Both the position numbers and the translations under genes were made by a program. Below the pieces are notes generated by a model. The model saw only the letters and a list, made by a program, of their open reading frames with translations, did no database searches and was not told where the DNA came from. 64,000 bases of DNA, from assembly GCA_016720595.1 (NCBI GenBank), contig JADKKI010000007.1:62001-126000 (forward strand), written 5' to 3'. This stretch comes from Myxococcales bacterium (GTDB taxonomy: Bacteria; Myxococcota_A; Polyangia; Haliangiales; Haliangiaceae). Below, piece after piece: positions 54,161-63,576 of this stretch (position 1 is the stretch's first letter; each line of letters starts with the position of its first letter).

Positions 54161-54905
54161 CCAGCCGGTCCCCGAGCTCGACCGAGGCCTTCGCGACCTC
54201 CGCGAGCGGGACCGGCAGGGCGTGCGAGAGCGCGCGGTGCCGGAACAGATCGATCTCGAACTCCACGAGCGTCCTCACCGCCGCGAGGTACGGCTCCGCG
54301 ACCGAGATCGGGAACACCGTGCCGAGGCCCTGGCGCCGCACGTCGGCGAGGAGATCGAGGAGCTTCAGATCGAGCCCGGAGTACCCGGCGGTCTCGCCCT
54401 CACCGCGAAGCTCGAGGACCCCGGCCTTCTCGAGGCTCTCGAGCTCGGCGCGAGACACCCCGAACGTCTTCATCACCTCGCTGCGCTTGCGCCGCGACAC
54501 GGTGGGCCGGTCCGCATCCGACGCGAACACGGGTGCCAGCTGGGTCAGCGCGCGACGCTGCGCTGCGTCTCGCTCGGGCGTGATCCGATCGCTCGGGGCC
54601 GGCTCGAGCAGCTCGCCGATCACGCGGAGCGGAAGAAACCGCTCCGCCTGCAGCGCCTTGATGACGACGATCCGCGCGGCCAGCCGGCCATCGTAGTAGG
54701 CCATGTTCCGGCTGGTCCGCACCTCGGGTCCGGGGAGCAGACCCTCGCGGATGTAGTGCTTGATCGTGGGCGCCGGAACGCCGGAGCGCTTCGACAGCTC
54801 CGACATCTTGACGAGCTCTGCGTCCGGGCGCGTCGGCTTGATCGGCTTCTTGCGGGCCGCGCCCGTCGTCCGCTTCGCGCGCTTGGGGGTGCGGCTCGCC
54901 GCCAT
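54105..54905 (-). CDS. MerR family transcriptional regulator
   Basis: 266 residues. Basic Lys/Arg/Thr N-terminal extension (~30 residues), then a MerR winged helix (VKMSELSKRSGVPAPTIKHY, IREGLLPGPEVRTSRNMAYY) and a long helical C-terminal region without Cys, so no metal-sensor type is suggested. ATG 54905 has TACCAT 8 nt upstream. Its 3' end overlaps the convergent metallopeptidase gene. Confidence 0.88.
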   Translation of the reverse strand: MAASRTPKRAKRTTGAARKKPIKPTRPDAELVKMSELSKRSGVPAPTIKHYIREGLLPGPEVRTSRNMAYYDGRLAARIVVIKALQAERFLPLRVIGELLEPAPSDRITPERDAAQRRALTQLAPVFASDADRPTVSRRKRSEVMKTFGVSRAELESLEKAGVLELRGEGETAGYSGLDLKLLDLLADVRRQGLGTVFPISVAEPYLAAVRTLVEFEIDLFRHRALSHALPVPLAEVAKASVELGDRLVSVLRAKLLPGMLERLAR

Positions 54906-54913
54906 CGGTCGCC

Positions 54914-54919
54914 ATGGTA
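54914..54919 (-). promoter_or_regulatory. -10 hexamer TACCAT for MerR gene
   Basis: On the minus strand TACCAT ends 8 nt before ATG 54905. Confidence 0.42.
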
Positions 54920-54959
54920 GGCGATCGGATGACCGCCCGGCGCACCCAGCCCGGGGATC

Positions 54960-55100
54960 TCAGGACGGAAGGCGCTGCGGGACCGGGCGTATCGGGAGGC
55001 GCCGCGAACGATCGGCCAGGACCACATGGACCAGGACGATCACCGTCCCGAACGTCACGTCCGACACTGCCTTCACCACGCGATCTGCAAAGTTCCACAT
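54960..55100 (-). CDS. Possible 46-residue membrane microprotein
   Basis: MWNFADRVVKAVSDVTFG followed by TVIVLVHVVLA and a basic tail. One short membrane segment and a basic C-terminus. A GAGG motif lies 9 nt before the ATG, one of few Shine-Dalgarno-like sites here. Real but unproven; otherwise 54906-55235 shows nothing recognisable. Confidence 0.4.
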   Translation of the reverse strand: MWNFADRVVKAVSDVTFGTVIVLVHVVLADRSRRLPIRPVPQRLPS

Positions 55101-55235
55101 ACCGTTACCCTCACCGTTGCCCGTAGCGGGCGGCCCACACCCAAGTGACGAGAGGGCCAACTTGCCATGACAACCCCTGGGCCGACAATGGTATTTCCGA
55201 GCGCTGTTCAGCGGATGAAACATGGGAGGGGGTTC

Positions 55236-56408
55236 GTGCGTCTACAGGACATGCGCCTTGCTCCCGTGGCCGTGGCCCTCGCGACCGCCTGCTCGTCTGC
55301 GGCGAGCGCCCCGAGCCCGGGTGGCGCGCCAGGCCCGGTCACCTCGCAGAGCCCGGGCGCCGCGCGGGCCGGCGCCGCGACGGTGGCGCCCCGGACCAGC
55401 CGGATCGGAGACCCGGCCGCGACCGGAACGATCACCAAGGTCGTGGTCGTCGCCGCGGTCGGTGACGCGATCGCGAGCGAGCGCCCCGCCTACGCACGTG
55501 CCGACCAGACGGTGACGCTGTACGCGGCGATCCAGATCGACGGCAAGGCGTGGTTCTCGGATGCGCCGGTGCTGCAGCTCGCGGGCAAGCGGGTCCCGGC
55601 GCAGCCGCTCGCCAAGGCCCCCGTGCACGAGCTGCGCTGGAACCGGATCGAGCCCGCGCTCGCGAACATCTCGAACGGCGACGCGCAGACGTTCCACTAC
55701 GAGCCGATCGATTACCGGGCGACATTGATCGACGGCAGCGCCGGCAGGCCAGCGATCACGCCGGACGTGCGCCCCACGTTGACGCCCGATCACGGCGACG
55801 GTGTCGGCACCATGCGGTTCCAGGCCGTGGCAACCCAGGGGCCACGCACGCTCGCGAGCCCAGGGCCGGAGGCGCGGCGCGGCCGTGCGTCTGGAGGTGT
55901 GACCGATGCGGTGATGCGGATCTCGATCCGCCGCGACGACACGTACCTCGGCTACCTCACGGAGATGTACGGCCAGCCGTATATCTGGGGCTCGGCCGGC
56001 ACGTCCGACAAGACCCACGAGAGCGAGCGGCTCGAGGGCTCGGACTGTGCGGACTTCGTGGTCTATGGCGCGCGTCGCATGGGCGCGACGATCCCGTACT
56101 CCTGGACCGGTGCGCTACCGAGCGTGACCAAGCTCCTCGCGAGCGGCGAGCGCGCGGCCGATGGCATCTACCGGGATGCCAAGGGGGCGCCGCTGCCGTT
56201 CACGCGGGCGGGCGATCTGGTGCTGTTCCCGCGCCACGTCGGCGTGCTGTCCGAGGATCGCGGCACCAAGGGCGTCCTCGACGATCAGGACGTGATGATG
56301 CACACGCTGTTCGATTCGCCCAAGGCGCAGGCGATCGCGGACTCGGGCTATGCGGACCGGCCCGTCGAGGTCCGGCGGTTCACACGAGATCTTCGTCAGG
56401 GTCGATGA
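55236..56408 (+). CDS. NlpC/P60-like cysteine-peptidase lipoprotein
   Basis: About 390 residues. Signal MRLQDMRLAPVAVALATAC with lipobox; Pro/Ala linker; a beta-rich middle; C-terminal part with GSDCADFVVYGARRMG (catalytic Cys, ~271) and AGDLVLFPRHVGVL (His, ~334), the arrangement of NlpC/P60 or amidase-like enzymes acting on peptidoglycan. GTG 55236 is preferred because GGAGG lies 6 nt upstream; ATG 55251 is the alternative. Last 29 nt overlap the convergent DUF1015 gene. Confidence 0.75.
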   Translation: MRLQDMRLAPVAVALATACSSAASAPSPGGAPGPVTSQSPGAARAGAATVAPRTSRIGDPAATGTITKVVVVAAVGDAIASERPAYARADQTVTLYAAIQIDGKAWFSDAPVLQLAGKRVPAQPLAKAPVHELRWNRIEPALANISNGDAQTFHYEPIDYRATLIDGSAGRPAITPDVRPTLTPDHGDGVGTMRFQAVATQGPRTLASPGPEARRGRASGGVTDAVMRISIRRDDTYLGYLTEMYGQPYIWGSAGTSDKTHESERLEGSDCADFVVYGARRMGATIPYSWTGALPSVTKLLASGERAADGIYRDAKGAPLPFTRAGDLVLFPRHVGVLSEDRGTKGVLDDQDVMMHTLFDSPKAQAIADSGYADRPVEVRRFTRDLRQGR

Positions 56409-57534
56409 CGAGGCTGACCAGGCCGTTGGCCAGCGGCGGGAAGATCGCCGTCGAGTGCGACGGGAGCGTCTGCCCGATCTCGTCGACGTGGGCGATCTGC
56501 TCGATCGACATCGCGCGCACGATCAGCGTCAGCTGACCGCCGGCGCCGAGCGCGCGCTTCGCATCGGTGTCGGTCGCGACCTGGGCGCCGGGCAACAGGC
56601 GCCGCAGGAACATGTGCTCGACCACCACCGGATCGAGCTTGGCCATCGAGCGGTGCACCGTCACGCCCTCGTGCACCGGGCTGACCTCGGGCGAGAGGGT
56701 GAGCTTCCACGCATCGGGCTCCCCCGCGAACACGGCGACGAACGTGGGCTGGTGGGCGACCGAGTCGCTGATCGCACCGAGTAGCTTGCCGACATCGCCG
56801 GCGGCGCCCGCGAGCTTCTCGACGATGAAGTGCTTCTTCGCGGCCGCGAGGACCTCCTCGCTCTTCGCGGTCAGACCGCGGACGACCTTGTGTCGAGCAG
56901 CAGCGACCAGCGCCTGATCCTCGAACGGCACGATGCAGAACAGGCCGTAGTTCGCCGACGAGTAGTTCGAAGGCTCCTGCTTCGCGGCGAGCTCGGCCTG
57001 GTAGGCGAGCATCCCCTCGTAGGTGTCATGGCCGTCGAGCACGTGCAGCTTCTTCGGCGTGAAGTAGTTGCGGAGCTTGCCGATGACCTCCGCGTCCTGC
57101 ACGCGCCAGAGCGAGTGCTGCACGCCATCGGCGGTGGTGATCTGGAGCGTCGGCGCGAGACCATCGACCCTGCGGAACACGCGATCGACCTCGCCGGCGG
57201 AGTCCCGGACCCCAGCGAGCACGAACCGCGTGTGCGCCTGATTGGCCTTGATCAGCTCGAGCGCCGCCGCGCGCGCCTCGTCGCTGACCGTCTCGTGAGG
57301 GCGGACCATGCCCTCGGACCACGGCGCGAGGCGGACGGCGCACACGAACGACTTGCGGGTCAGCGTGCGGCCCGGCCCCGCGAACGTCGTGTGATAGCGG
57401 TAGACCGCACGACCCGGATCGCGGACCAGGCTCCCTGCGGCGAGGCCCTTCGCGAGCTCGACGGGCTTTCCGATCGTCTCTCCGACCTTCGATGCCTCGG
57501 GAAGCACCCCACGGAGACCTGCGATGTGCGGCAT
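56380..57534 (-). CDS. DUF1015 family protein
   Basis: 384 residues. MVRPHETVSDEARAAAL, VLDGHDTYEGMLAY, YGLFCIVPFED, KLDPVVVEHMFL and STAIFPPLANGLVSLV match the conserved blocks of DUF1015, whose function is unknown; the family is cytosolic and near-universal in several phyla. It has its own -10 (TAGGTT) although purD follows upstream on the same strand. Confidence 0.82.
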   Translation of the reverse strand: MPHIAGLRGVLPEASKVGETIGKPVELAKGLAAGSLVRDPGRAVYRYHTTFAGPGRTLTRKSFVCAVRLAPWSEGMVRPHETVSDEARAAALELIKANQAHTRFVLAGVRDSAGEVDRVFRRVDGLAPTLQITTADGVQHSLWRVQDAEVIGKLRNYFTPKKLHVLDGHDTYEGMLAYQAELAAKQEPSNYSSANYGLFCIVPFEDQALVAAARHKVVRGLTAKSEEVLAAAKKHFIVEKLAGAAGDVGKLLGAISDSVAHQPTFVAVFAGEPDAWKLTLSPEVSPVHEGVTVHRSMAKLDPVVVEHMFLRRLLPGAQVATDTDAKRALGAGGQLTLIVRAMSIEQIAHVDEIGQTLPSHSTAIFPPLANGLVSLVIDPDEDLV

Positions 57535-57540
57535 GGAACG

Positions 57541-57546
57541 AACCTA
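57541..57546 (-). promoter_or_regulatory. -10 hexamer TAGGTT for DUF1015 gene
   Basis: On the minus strand TAGGTT ends 6 nt before ATG 57534. It overlaps the region just outside the purD stop. Confidence 0.45.
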
Positions 57547-58848
57547 CTACAGTCCCACCCCACCGAGCCGGGTGCGCACACCGATGTCCCGTCGCACCTG
57601 CTTGCCCGCGAGCTCGATCCGGTCGACCACTCCGTACGCCTTGCCTCGCGCCTGCTCGACGGAGATCCCGAGCGCCGTGACGCCGAGGACGCGCCCGCCC
57701 GCCGAGACCACGTCGGCACCCTTGTGTGCCGTACCGGCGTGAAACACCACCACGTCGGTCGTGCTGACGTCGAGACCCCGGATCGGATCACCGGTGCGGA
57801 CGGCGCCCGGATATCCCGCCGCGGCCACCACCACGCACACCGCCACCCGCGGATCCCACGCGAGGGCCCCCACGGGCATCTCGCCGCGCGCGGCGCCGAG
57901 CAGCACCGCGCCCAGGTCGCCCTTGAGCCGGGCCATGATCGGCTGGGTCTCCGGGTCGCCGAACCGGCAGTTGTACTCGAGGAGCCACGGCGTGCCCGCC
58001 TCGTCGACCATGACCCCAGCGTAGAGCACGCCCCGATACGGGATCCCGTCGGCAGCGAGCCCGGCGATGGTGGGCTGGAGGATCTCCGCGCGGATCCGCG
58101 CGACCAGGGCATCGCTCGCCCACGACGGCGAGACCGTCCCCATCCCGCCCGTGTTGGGGCCGGTGTCACCGTCGAAGATCGTCTTGTGATCCTCGGTGGC
58201 AGGGAGCACCTCGAGGCGGGTCCCATCGGTCAGGGCCAGGACGCTGACCTCGCGCCCGATGATCCGCTTCTCGATGATCACGCGGGTCCCGGCATCGCTG
58301 AACCGCCGCGCCTCGAGCATCTCGCGCGCGGCCGCGCGAGCCTCCGCCGCATCGCTCGCCACCACGACGCCCTTCCCCGCCGCGAGCCCATCGACCTTGA
58401 CCACCACCTGCCCGGAGCCGCTGTGCGGCCCGTGACCGATCTGTGCGATCCGCTCGATCGCGGCATCCGCCTCGGCGACGGTGGAGACCACGGCGAACGG
58501 CGCGGTGGGGATCTTGTGCCGCGCGAAGAACTCCTTGCTGAACGCCTTGCTGCCCTCGAGCTGTGCGCCCGCCGCACCGGGCCCGAACGTCGGGATGCCC
58601 TTCGCGCGGAGGTCGTCGGCGAGCCCCGCCACGAGCGGCGCCTCGGGGCCGACGACCACGAGATCGACGGCCTCGCTCACCGCGAGCTCGACGAGCCTCG
58701 CGTGGGCCTCGATCGGCACGGGCAGGCAGCGGGCGTGGGCCTCGATCCCGGGATTCCCCGGGGCCGCGATCACCTCGTGCCCGCCGTGCGTCAAGCGATA
58801 GACCAGCGCGTGTTCGCGGCCACCACCACCGACGACGAGGATCTTCAT
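57547..58848 (-). CDS. purD: Phosphoribosylamine--glycine ligase
   Basis: 433 residues, the usual length. Joins 5-phosphoribosylamine and glycine with ATP to give GAR in purine synthesis. [13 protein letters not shown] at the start, [10 protein letters not shown], the ATP-grasp core ([27 protein letters not shown]) and [13 protein letters not shown] are diagnostic. Start ATG 58848 with TAGATT 6 nt upstream and TTGGAA 17 nt further up. purH lies ~1.4 kb away on the same strand beyond a convergent gene. Confidence 0.97.
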   Translation of the reverse strand: MKILVVGGGGREHALVYRLTHGGHEVIAAPGNPGIEAHARCLPVPIEAHARLVELAVSEAVDLVVVGPEAPLVAGLADDLRAKGIPTFGPGAAGAQLEGSKAFSKEFFARHKIPTAPFAVVSTVAEADAAIERIAQIGHGPHSGSGQVVVKVDGLAAGKGVVVASDAAEARAAAREMLEARRFSDAGTRVIIEKRIIGREVSVLALTDGTRLEVLPATEDHKTIFDGDTGPNTGGMGTVSPSWASDALVARIRAEILQPTIAGLAADGIPYRGVLYAGVMVDEAGTPWLLEYNCRFGDPETQPIMARLKGDLGAVLLGAARGEMPVGALAWDPRVAVCVVVAAAGYPGAVRTGDPIRGLDVSTTDVVVFHAGTAHKGADVVSAGGRVLGVTALGISVEQARGKAYGVVDRIELAGKQVRRDIGVRTRLGGVGL

Positions 58849-58854
58849 GCCGGG

Positions 58855-58883
58855 AATCTAGCCGCGTTGCTGAGGGCTTCCAA
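58855..58883 (-). promoter_or_regulatory. purD promoter (TTGGAA-17-TAGATT)
   Basis: On the minus strand -35 TTGGAA (58878-58883), 17-nt spacer and -10 TAGATT (58855-58860), then 6 nt to ATG. The clearest two-box promoter of the window, still leaderless. Confidence 0.55.
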
Positions 58884-58949
58884 GCCCGCGGTGCGTGAGG
58901 CGCGGACACGGAACCGCGCGGCAAGGGTTGCGTGCCAGCGCCATCGCAC

Positions 58950-58955
58950 TACGCT
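58950..58955 (+). promoter_or_regulatory. -10 hexamer TACGCT for membrane protein gene
   Basis: TACGCT lies 6 nt upstream of GTG 58962; a possible -35 TTGCGT is 16 nt further up. It favours this GTG over the in-frame GTG 58932. Confidence 0.48.
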
Positions 58956-58961
58956 CGGGGC

Positions 58962-60278
58962 GTGCTACCCGTGCGGCGGCAGCTCTGGCTGGCGGGGATT
59001 GCGGCCCCGCTCGCGGCGCGTCACCTGAAGCTGAGGAGCGCCGCGTGGCTGATCGCGTACCTCGCCGCCGCCACCGTGATCCTCGGGATCGTTGCGTACC
59101 TCGTGATCTCGAACCAGGATCGCATGGTCGATTCGGTGCTCGCGTACGTGCTGCCCGCCGACTGGAAGGTCGCCGCCAAGTTCCTCGTCAAGAAGGTGTT
59201 CGCCGCACAGGAGCAAGCGGTGGTCACCAACGCCGCGCTCTCGATGAGCTTGATGATCGTGACGATCACGCTGTTCCCGCTCAAGGAGAAGGTGTCGGCG
59301 ACGCTGGAGGAGGACGCGAAGCTTCTCGACGAACCGTTCGACGAGCATCCGCTGTGGTTCGAGGCGTGGGAGGAGATCAAGCTGTTCCTCGGGATGCTCG
59401 CCGCGCAGGGCACGATCTTCTGGATCGGGTACTCGAACGATCCGGCGCGCCGGAACCTCGCACTGGTGCTGAGCTACCTGGTGCTGTTCACCTCGGTCGG
59501 GCTCGACTTCCTGTCGCCCGTGCTGCAGCGCCACCGCCAGCGCTACTCGGTCATGATGAAGTCGTTCGCGGCGAACGCGATCCTGACGCTCGGGTTCGGC
59601 GCCCTGTTCGCGCTCCCCGCGATCGTCACGGCGCGCGTGGTCAGCAGCCACACGGATTGGAGCGCGGGCACGCAGCTCGCCTTCTCGTTCGGCGCCCAGG
59701 TGATCGGCATCGCGTTCGCGGCGATCGGCGGCACCGTGGCAGGTGCCCCGCTGCTCGCCGATGCGAAGACCCGGACACGCAGCCACCTCGCCGCCCGGAT
59801 CGGCATCTGGGTGCTCCTGGTCGGCCTCCTCGCCTGGAACGGCTACCGGTTCGGGATGATCGGCCGGTCGCTCCACCACAAGAGCCAGATCTTGAAGTGC
59901 GAGTACGACGTCGCGTGGGCGAGCTTCTCCGCCGACGTCCCCAGCGCGTTCGAGCTCGCCACCGCCATCCGGTCGAACTCGATCACCGTCGGCGTGCACT
60001 TCGATGTCGAGATCCGAAACCCGACCGACATCGCGCTCGAGATCGAGGACAACCGCCTCGAGATCAAGCAGCACGGTCAGCTGGTCGCCGAGACCCAGCT
60101 CCCGCGCGTGCGCGTCCTGCCCGGGGCGACGGAGCGAGTCACCGTGAAGCTGCCGCTCACCATCAAGCCCTCGCAGGCCCTGCGGATCCGCGAGCTGCTG
60201 ACGACCAAGGACTGGTCGATGACGCTGTGGCTCCACATCGACGACGGCTTCGACTTTCCGATCTACCTCGTGGAGTAG
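58962..60278 (+). CDS. Multi-pass membrane protein with LEA14/WHy-like C-terminal domain
   Basis: About 438 residues with about six membrane segments ([55 protein letters not shown] and others), then an extracytoplasmic C-terminal region with [20 protein letters not shown] and [19 protein letters not shown], the pattern of LEA14/WHy beta-domains. I do not recognise a named family for the membrane part. Convergent with purH (5-bp gap). Confidence 0.65.
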   Translation: MLPVRRQLWLAGIAAPLAARHLKLRSAAWLIAYLAAATVILGIVAYLVISNQDRMVDSVLAYVLPADWKVAAKFLVKKVFAAQEQAVVTNAALSMSLMIVTITLFPLKEKVSATLEEDAKLLDEPFDEHPLWFEAWEEIKLFLGMLAAQGTIFWIGYSNDPARRNLALVLSYLVLFTSVGLDFLSPVLQRHRQRYSVMMKSFAANAILTLGFGALFALPAIVTARVVSSHTDWSAGTQLAFSFGAQVIGIAFAAIGGTVAGAPLLADAKTRTRSHLAARIGIWVLLVGLLAWNGYRFGMIGRSLHHKSQILKCEYDVAWASFSADVPSAFELATAIRSNSITVGVHFDVEIRNPTDIALEIEDNRLEIKQHGQLVAETQLPRVRVLPGATERVTVKLPLTIKPSQALRIRELLTTKDWSMTLWLHIDDGFDFPIYLVE

Positions 60279-60283
60279 AGGGC

Positions 60284-61882
60284 TCAGTGCCGGAAGTGGC
60301 GCATGCCGGTGAACAGCATCGCGAGCCCGTGCTCGTTCGCCGCGCCCACGACCTCCTCGTCGCGGACGGAGCCGCCCGGCTGCACGACCGCCACGGCCCC
60401 CGCGGCGGCGAGCACGTCCACGCCGTCGCGGAACGGGAAGAAGGCATCGGAGGCCACGACGGCGCCCTTCAGCGCGTCGCCTGCCTTGCGCTCGCAGATC
60501 CGCACCGAATCGACCCGGCTCATCTGACCCGCGCCGATCGCCACGGTGACGCCGCCCTTCGCGAACACGATCGCGTTGGACTTGACGTGCTTGGCCACCC
60601 GCCACGCGAAGGCGAGGTCGGCGCGCTCGGCGTCGGTCGGCCCGCGCGTGGTCGCGAGCTTGGCGCTGCCGAGATCGACCATGCCGTGATCCACGCTCTG
60701 GACGAGGGCACCGCCGGCGATCGTCCGCACCGACCACGCGACCTCGCCCGTCGGCGCCCGCCAGTCGCCGCTGGCCGCGACGAGGCGAAGGTTCTTCTTG
60801 CTCGCGAGGATGTCGCGCGCTGCCGCCGAGTACCCGGGCGCGACCACGCACTCGAGGAAGGTCTCGACGAGGAGGTTGGCGAGCGGCGCGTCGACCTCGC
60901 GGTTGACGGCCACGATCCCGCCGAACGCCGAGGTCGCATCCGCCTCGCGGGCGCGCTTGTACGCCGTGGCGATGTCAGCGTCCGTGGCGACCCCGCACGG
61001 GTTGTTGTGCTTGACCACGATCGCGGCGGGCGCCGTGAACTCGAGGCACAGGCCGAGGGCGGCATCGAGATCGAGGATGTTGTTGTACGAGAGCTGCTTG
61101 CCGCCGAGCACCTCGGCGGTGGCGATCGTCGGGCGCTGGCTCTGGGTGCGCGACAGCGGCGATCGCGCGTCGGCATAGAATGCCGCTCCCTGATGCGGGT
61201 TCTCGCCGTAGCGCAGCTCGTAGAGCCGACGCCACTGCAAGGACAGCACGTCCGGGAGGTCCCGGCGCGGCGGGACCTGCGCGCGGGTCTCGGCGGCCGC
61301 GTCGTCGATCGAGGACAGGTACGCCGCGATCGCGCTGTCGTAGGCGGCGGTGTGCGCGAACGCCTTGCGGGCGAGCGCGAACCGCTGCCCGGCGGTCAGG
61401 TCTGCTCCGCTCCGCAGAGCCGCGAGGATGATCGGATAGTCGCTCGGCTCGACGACCACGGTGACGCGCTCGTGGTTCTTGGCCGCGGAGCGCAGCATCG
61501 AGGGTCCGCCGATGTCGATGTTCTCGATCGCGTCCTCGAGCGTGGTGGTGCTCTTCGCGATCGTCGCCTCGAACGGATAGAGGTTGACCACCACGAGGTC
61601 GATCGGCGTGATGCCGTTGGCCGCCATCTCCTGTTGATGCGGGCCGGTGTCGCGGCCGAGCAGCCCACCGTGGATCCGGGGGTGCAGCGTCTTCACGCGA
61701 CCATCGAGGATCTCCGGGGCACCCGTGTGCTCCGACACTTGCTTCACGGGAATGCCCGCCGACGCGAGCGCGGCGGCGGTGCCTCCCGTCGAGAGGATCT
61801 CGACGCCCTTGTCTGCGAGGGCCTTGGCCAGCTCGACGACGCCCTGCTTGTCCGAGACCGAGATCAACGCGCGTCGGATCAT
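60284..61882 (-). CDS. purH: Bifunctional AICAR formyltransferase/IMP cyclohydrolase
   Basis: 532 residues, normal for PurH. Last two steps of IMP synthesis. The N-terminal cyclohydrolase has [37 protein letters not shown]; the C-terminal AICAR transformylase has [14 protein letters not shown] and [17 protein letters not shown] lies 6 nt before ATG 61882, an imperfect leaderless -10. Confidence 0.97.
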   Translation of the reverse strand: MIRRALISVSDKQGVVELAKALADKGVEILSTGGTAAALASAGIPVKQVSEHTGAPEILDGRVKTLHPRIHGGLLGRDTGPHQQEMAANGITPIDLVVVNLYPFEATIAKSTTTLEDAIENIDIGGPSMLRSAAKNHERVTVVVEPSDYPIILAALRSGADLTAGQRFALARKAFAHTAAYDSAIAAYLSSIDDAAAETRAQVPPRRDLPDVLSLQWRRLYELRYGENPHQGAAFYADARSPLSRTQSQRPTIATAEVLGGKQLSYNNILDLDAALGLCLEFTAPAAIVVKHNNPCGVATDADIATAYKRAREADATSAFGGIVAVNREVDAPLANLLVETFLECVVAPGYSAAARDILASKKNLRLVAASGDWRAPTGEVAWSVRTIAGGALVQSVDHGMVDLGSAKLATTRGPTDAERADLAFAWRVAKHVKSNAIVFAKGGVTVAIGAGQMSRVDSVRICERKAGDALKGAVVASDAFFPFRDGVDVLAAAGAVAVVQPGGSVRDEEVVGAANEHGLAMLFTGMRHFRH

Positions 61883-61965
61883 GGGCCGCGTTTACCACGA
61901 CCGGAACATCCGCGACAGGAGCGGGGCCCTCGTCGCAGCTCCGGGATTCGCGCCCGAACTCCCGT

Positions 61966-62562
61966 TCAGTTCTGGTTCGCGGCCTTGGCCGCGAGCAGCT
62001 CCGCGCCCAGCTCGTCCGGAGACGGCGAACCCATCTTCAGCTTCAGCAGACCGCGGACCTCGACCTGGCGGATCCGCTCCCGCGTCAGGTTCATGATCTC
62101 GCCGACCTCCTCGAGCGTGATCCCACCGCGCTCGGCGACATCGAGGGCGCAGGTGTGCTTGAGCTCCCACGGCTCGAGGTCGGGGAAGTTGATCTTGATC
62201 GACCCGGTCTCCGGGTTGATGTCGAGATAGAGGTGGTGCTTGCACGCGACCCACGGGCACGGGCGCATCTCCTCCTTGCACTCGGAGCGATTGGTCGGAC
62301 GCGCGATGTCCACCGGCGGGTACATCAGCGCCCCGACGCGCAGCTCCTCGCGGGTCAGCCGCTTCATCGCGATCGTCTTGCTCCGCGGACGCGTACGCCG
62401 GCGGCGACGCCGGATCTTCCGGCTGACCTCCGGAGCCTCGCCGTCCACGCTCGCCTCGTCGCCAGCATCCGCCAGCTCGCCTTCGCCACCCTCGCCCTCG
62501 TCACCGTCTTCGGTGGCGAGCTCCCCGTGGAGATCCTCGTCGTTCTCGTTGTCGTCGCTCAT
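61966..62562 (-). CDS. Sigma-70 region-4-like DNA-binding protein
   Basis: 198 residues. Acidic N-terminus, Arg cluster [14 protein letters not shown], Cys pair [17 protein letters not shown] that may bind zinc, then a helix-turn-helix [20 protein letters not shown] like region 4.2 of sigma-70. No region 2 is seen, so it is a regulator rather than a complete sigma factor. AAGGAG lies 7 nt before the ATG. It follows the MerR-like gene by 20 nt. Confidence 0.75.
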   Translation of the reverse strand: MSDDNENDEDLHGELATEDGDEGEGGEGELADAGDEASVDGEAPEVSRKIRRRRRRTRPRSKTIAMKRLTREELRVGALMYPPVDIARPTNRSECKEEMRPCPWVACKHHLYLDINPETGSIKINFPDLEPWELKHTCALDVAERGGITLEEVGEIMNLTRERIRQVEVRGLLKLKMGSPSPDELGAELLAAKAANQN

Positions 62563-62582
62563 AGAAGTCTCCTTGCTGGCGG

Positions 62583-63275
62583 TTAGAGAAGGTCCTCGGC
62601 GCCCCCCGCGGCGCCGGCAAGACGGAGGCTGTTCGTGCGTGGCGCCGCGATCCGGCGCGTGACGTCCTCGAGACGCTTGACGAGGTCGTCACCGTCGCGG
62701 CGGATCTCGGAGAGCTCGCGGTCGAGCTCCTTGCGTGGCTTGGGCTCGAGGTGGGCGACGTCCGCGGTGAGGCGGGTGCCGAGCTCGGCGAGGTGTTCGG
62801 CGACGCCCTCGACGAGATCCGTGTAGAGCAGGAACTGCCCCTGGATCTCTTCGATGGTGTAGCCATCGGCCATCAGCGCCTTGACGCTGTTGATCCGGCG
62901 GATCGTCTTGGCCGGGTACACGCCCAGCGAGCCCCGATGCTTGCCCTTGCGGCCGACCCGGCGGCTGCGCGGCAGGAGGCCCTGCTGGACGTACTTACGG
63001 AAGCTCGCCTCGGAGAACTTGATTCCCCGGCTGGTGAACACGTCGACGATCTGGACGGCGGTGATGCCCTCCACATAGGTGCCTTCGATCGCGCGGAGCT
63101 CCTCGTCCTTCAGGAGCTGGTGCCGCGACAGCGGTGCGCCGGCGGTCGCGCTCGGCGACTCGTCGTCCTTGCGCTGCGCGACGTCCGCGAGGACCGGCCG
63201 GCGATGCGCGCGGAACGGCACGACGGTCCCCGACGGAGTCGCGTGCGGTGCCCACTCTTGAAAACGCGAAGACAA
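62583..63275 (-). CDS. MerR-like transcriptional regulator
   Basis: 230 residues from TTG 63275, start uncertain (in-frame GTG at 63228 is possible). Central winged helix [20 protein letters not shown] with [15 protein letters not shown], the [19 protein letters not shown] dimer-helix and a C-terminal helical part. No metal-binding Cys. In one operon with the sigma-region-4-like gene downstream; the pair probably acts on the same promoters. Confidence 0.78.
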   Translation of the reverse strand: MSSRFQEWAPHATPSGTVVPFRAHRRPVLADVAQRKDDESPSATAGAPLSRHQLLKDEELRAIEGTYVEGITAVQIVDVFTSRGIKFSEASFRKYVQQGLLPRSRRVGRKGKHRGSLGVYPAKTIRRINSVKALMADGYTIEEIQGQFLLYTDLVEGVAEHLAELGTRLTADVAHLEPKPRKELDRELSEIRRDGDDLVKRLEDVTRRIAAPRTNSLRLAGAAGGAEDLL

Positions 63276-63404
63276 CAGAGTTCCCCCAACGGCTGATGAA
63301 CAGGACGCACGCGTGGTGTTCGCACCGCCGACGCCCTGCTCCCTCGAGCAGCGCGCTAGCCGTTCCGTGTGCGAGACCCCCTGCGGTCGTTATCTACCTT
63401 CGAG

Positions 63405-63420
63405 GGACGTTGGAACGTCC
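63405..63420. promoter_or_regulatory. Palindrome GGACGTT-GG-AACGTCC
   Basis: Perfect 7-bp arms around GG. Plausible operator for the divergent MerR-like gene, since MerR proteins bind short dyads of this type. Confidence 0.4.
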
Positions 63421-63562
63421 ATAGTCCGACGAGGTATCGTCACAATATTCGTGTGAATGGATTCGGTCAACAAGACCGCTACGACAATAGGCAAGTTTTT
63501 ACCTGGGTGCGTGTTCAGGTCCGGATTGACCTCCGCACCTCGCCTTCGTCGCGATGCGCGCG

Positions 63563-63568
63563 TACGTT
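63563..63568 (+). promoter_or_regulatory. -10 hexamer TACGTT for the 63577 gene
   Basis: TACGTT lies 8 nt upstream of ATG 63577. Confidence 0.45.
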
Positions 63569-63576
63569 CACCGTCG

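Larger units (their letters stand above)
63276..63576. other. Intergenic region, AT-richer, with inverted repeats
   Basis: 301 nt, divergent start region of the MerR-like gene and a lipoprotein-like gene. Local AT content is highest of the window. It contains GGACGTT-GG-AACGTCC (63405-63420) and TCACA-N7-TGTGA near 63438. A TTGACC near 63526 is too far from the -10 to match. Confidence 0.5.
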
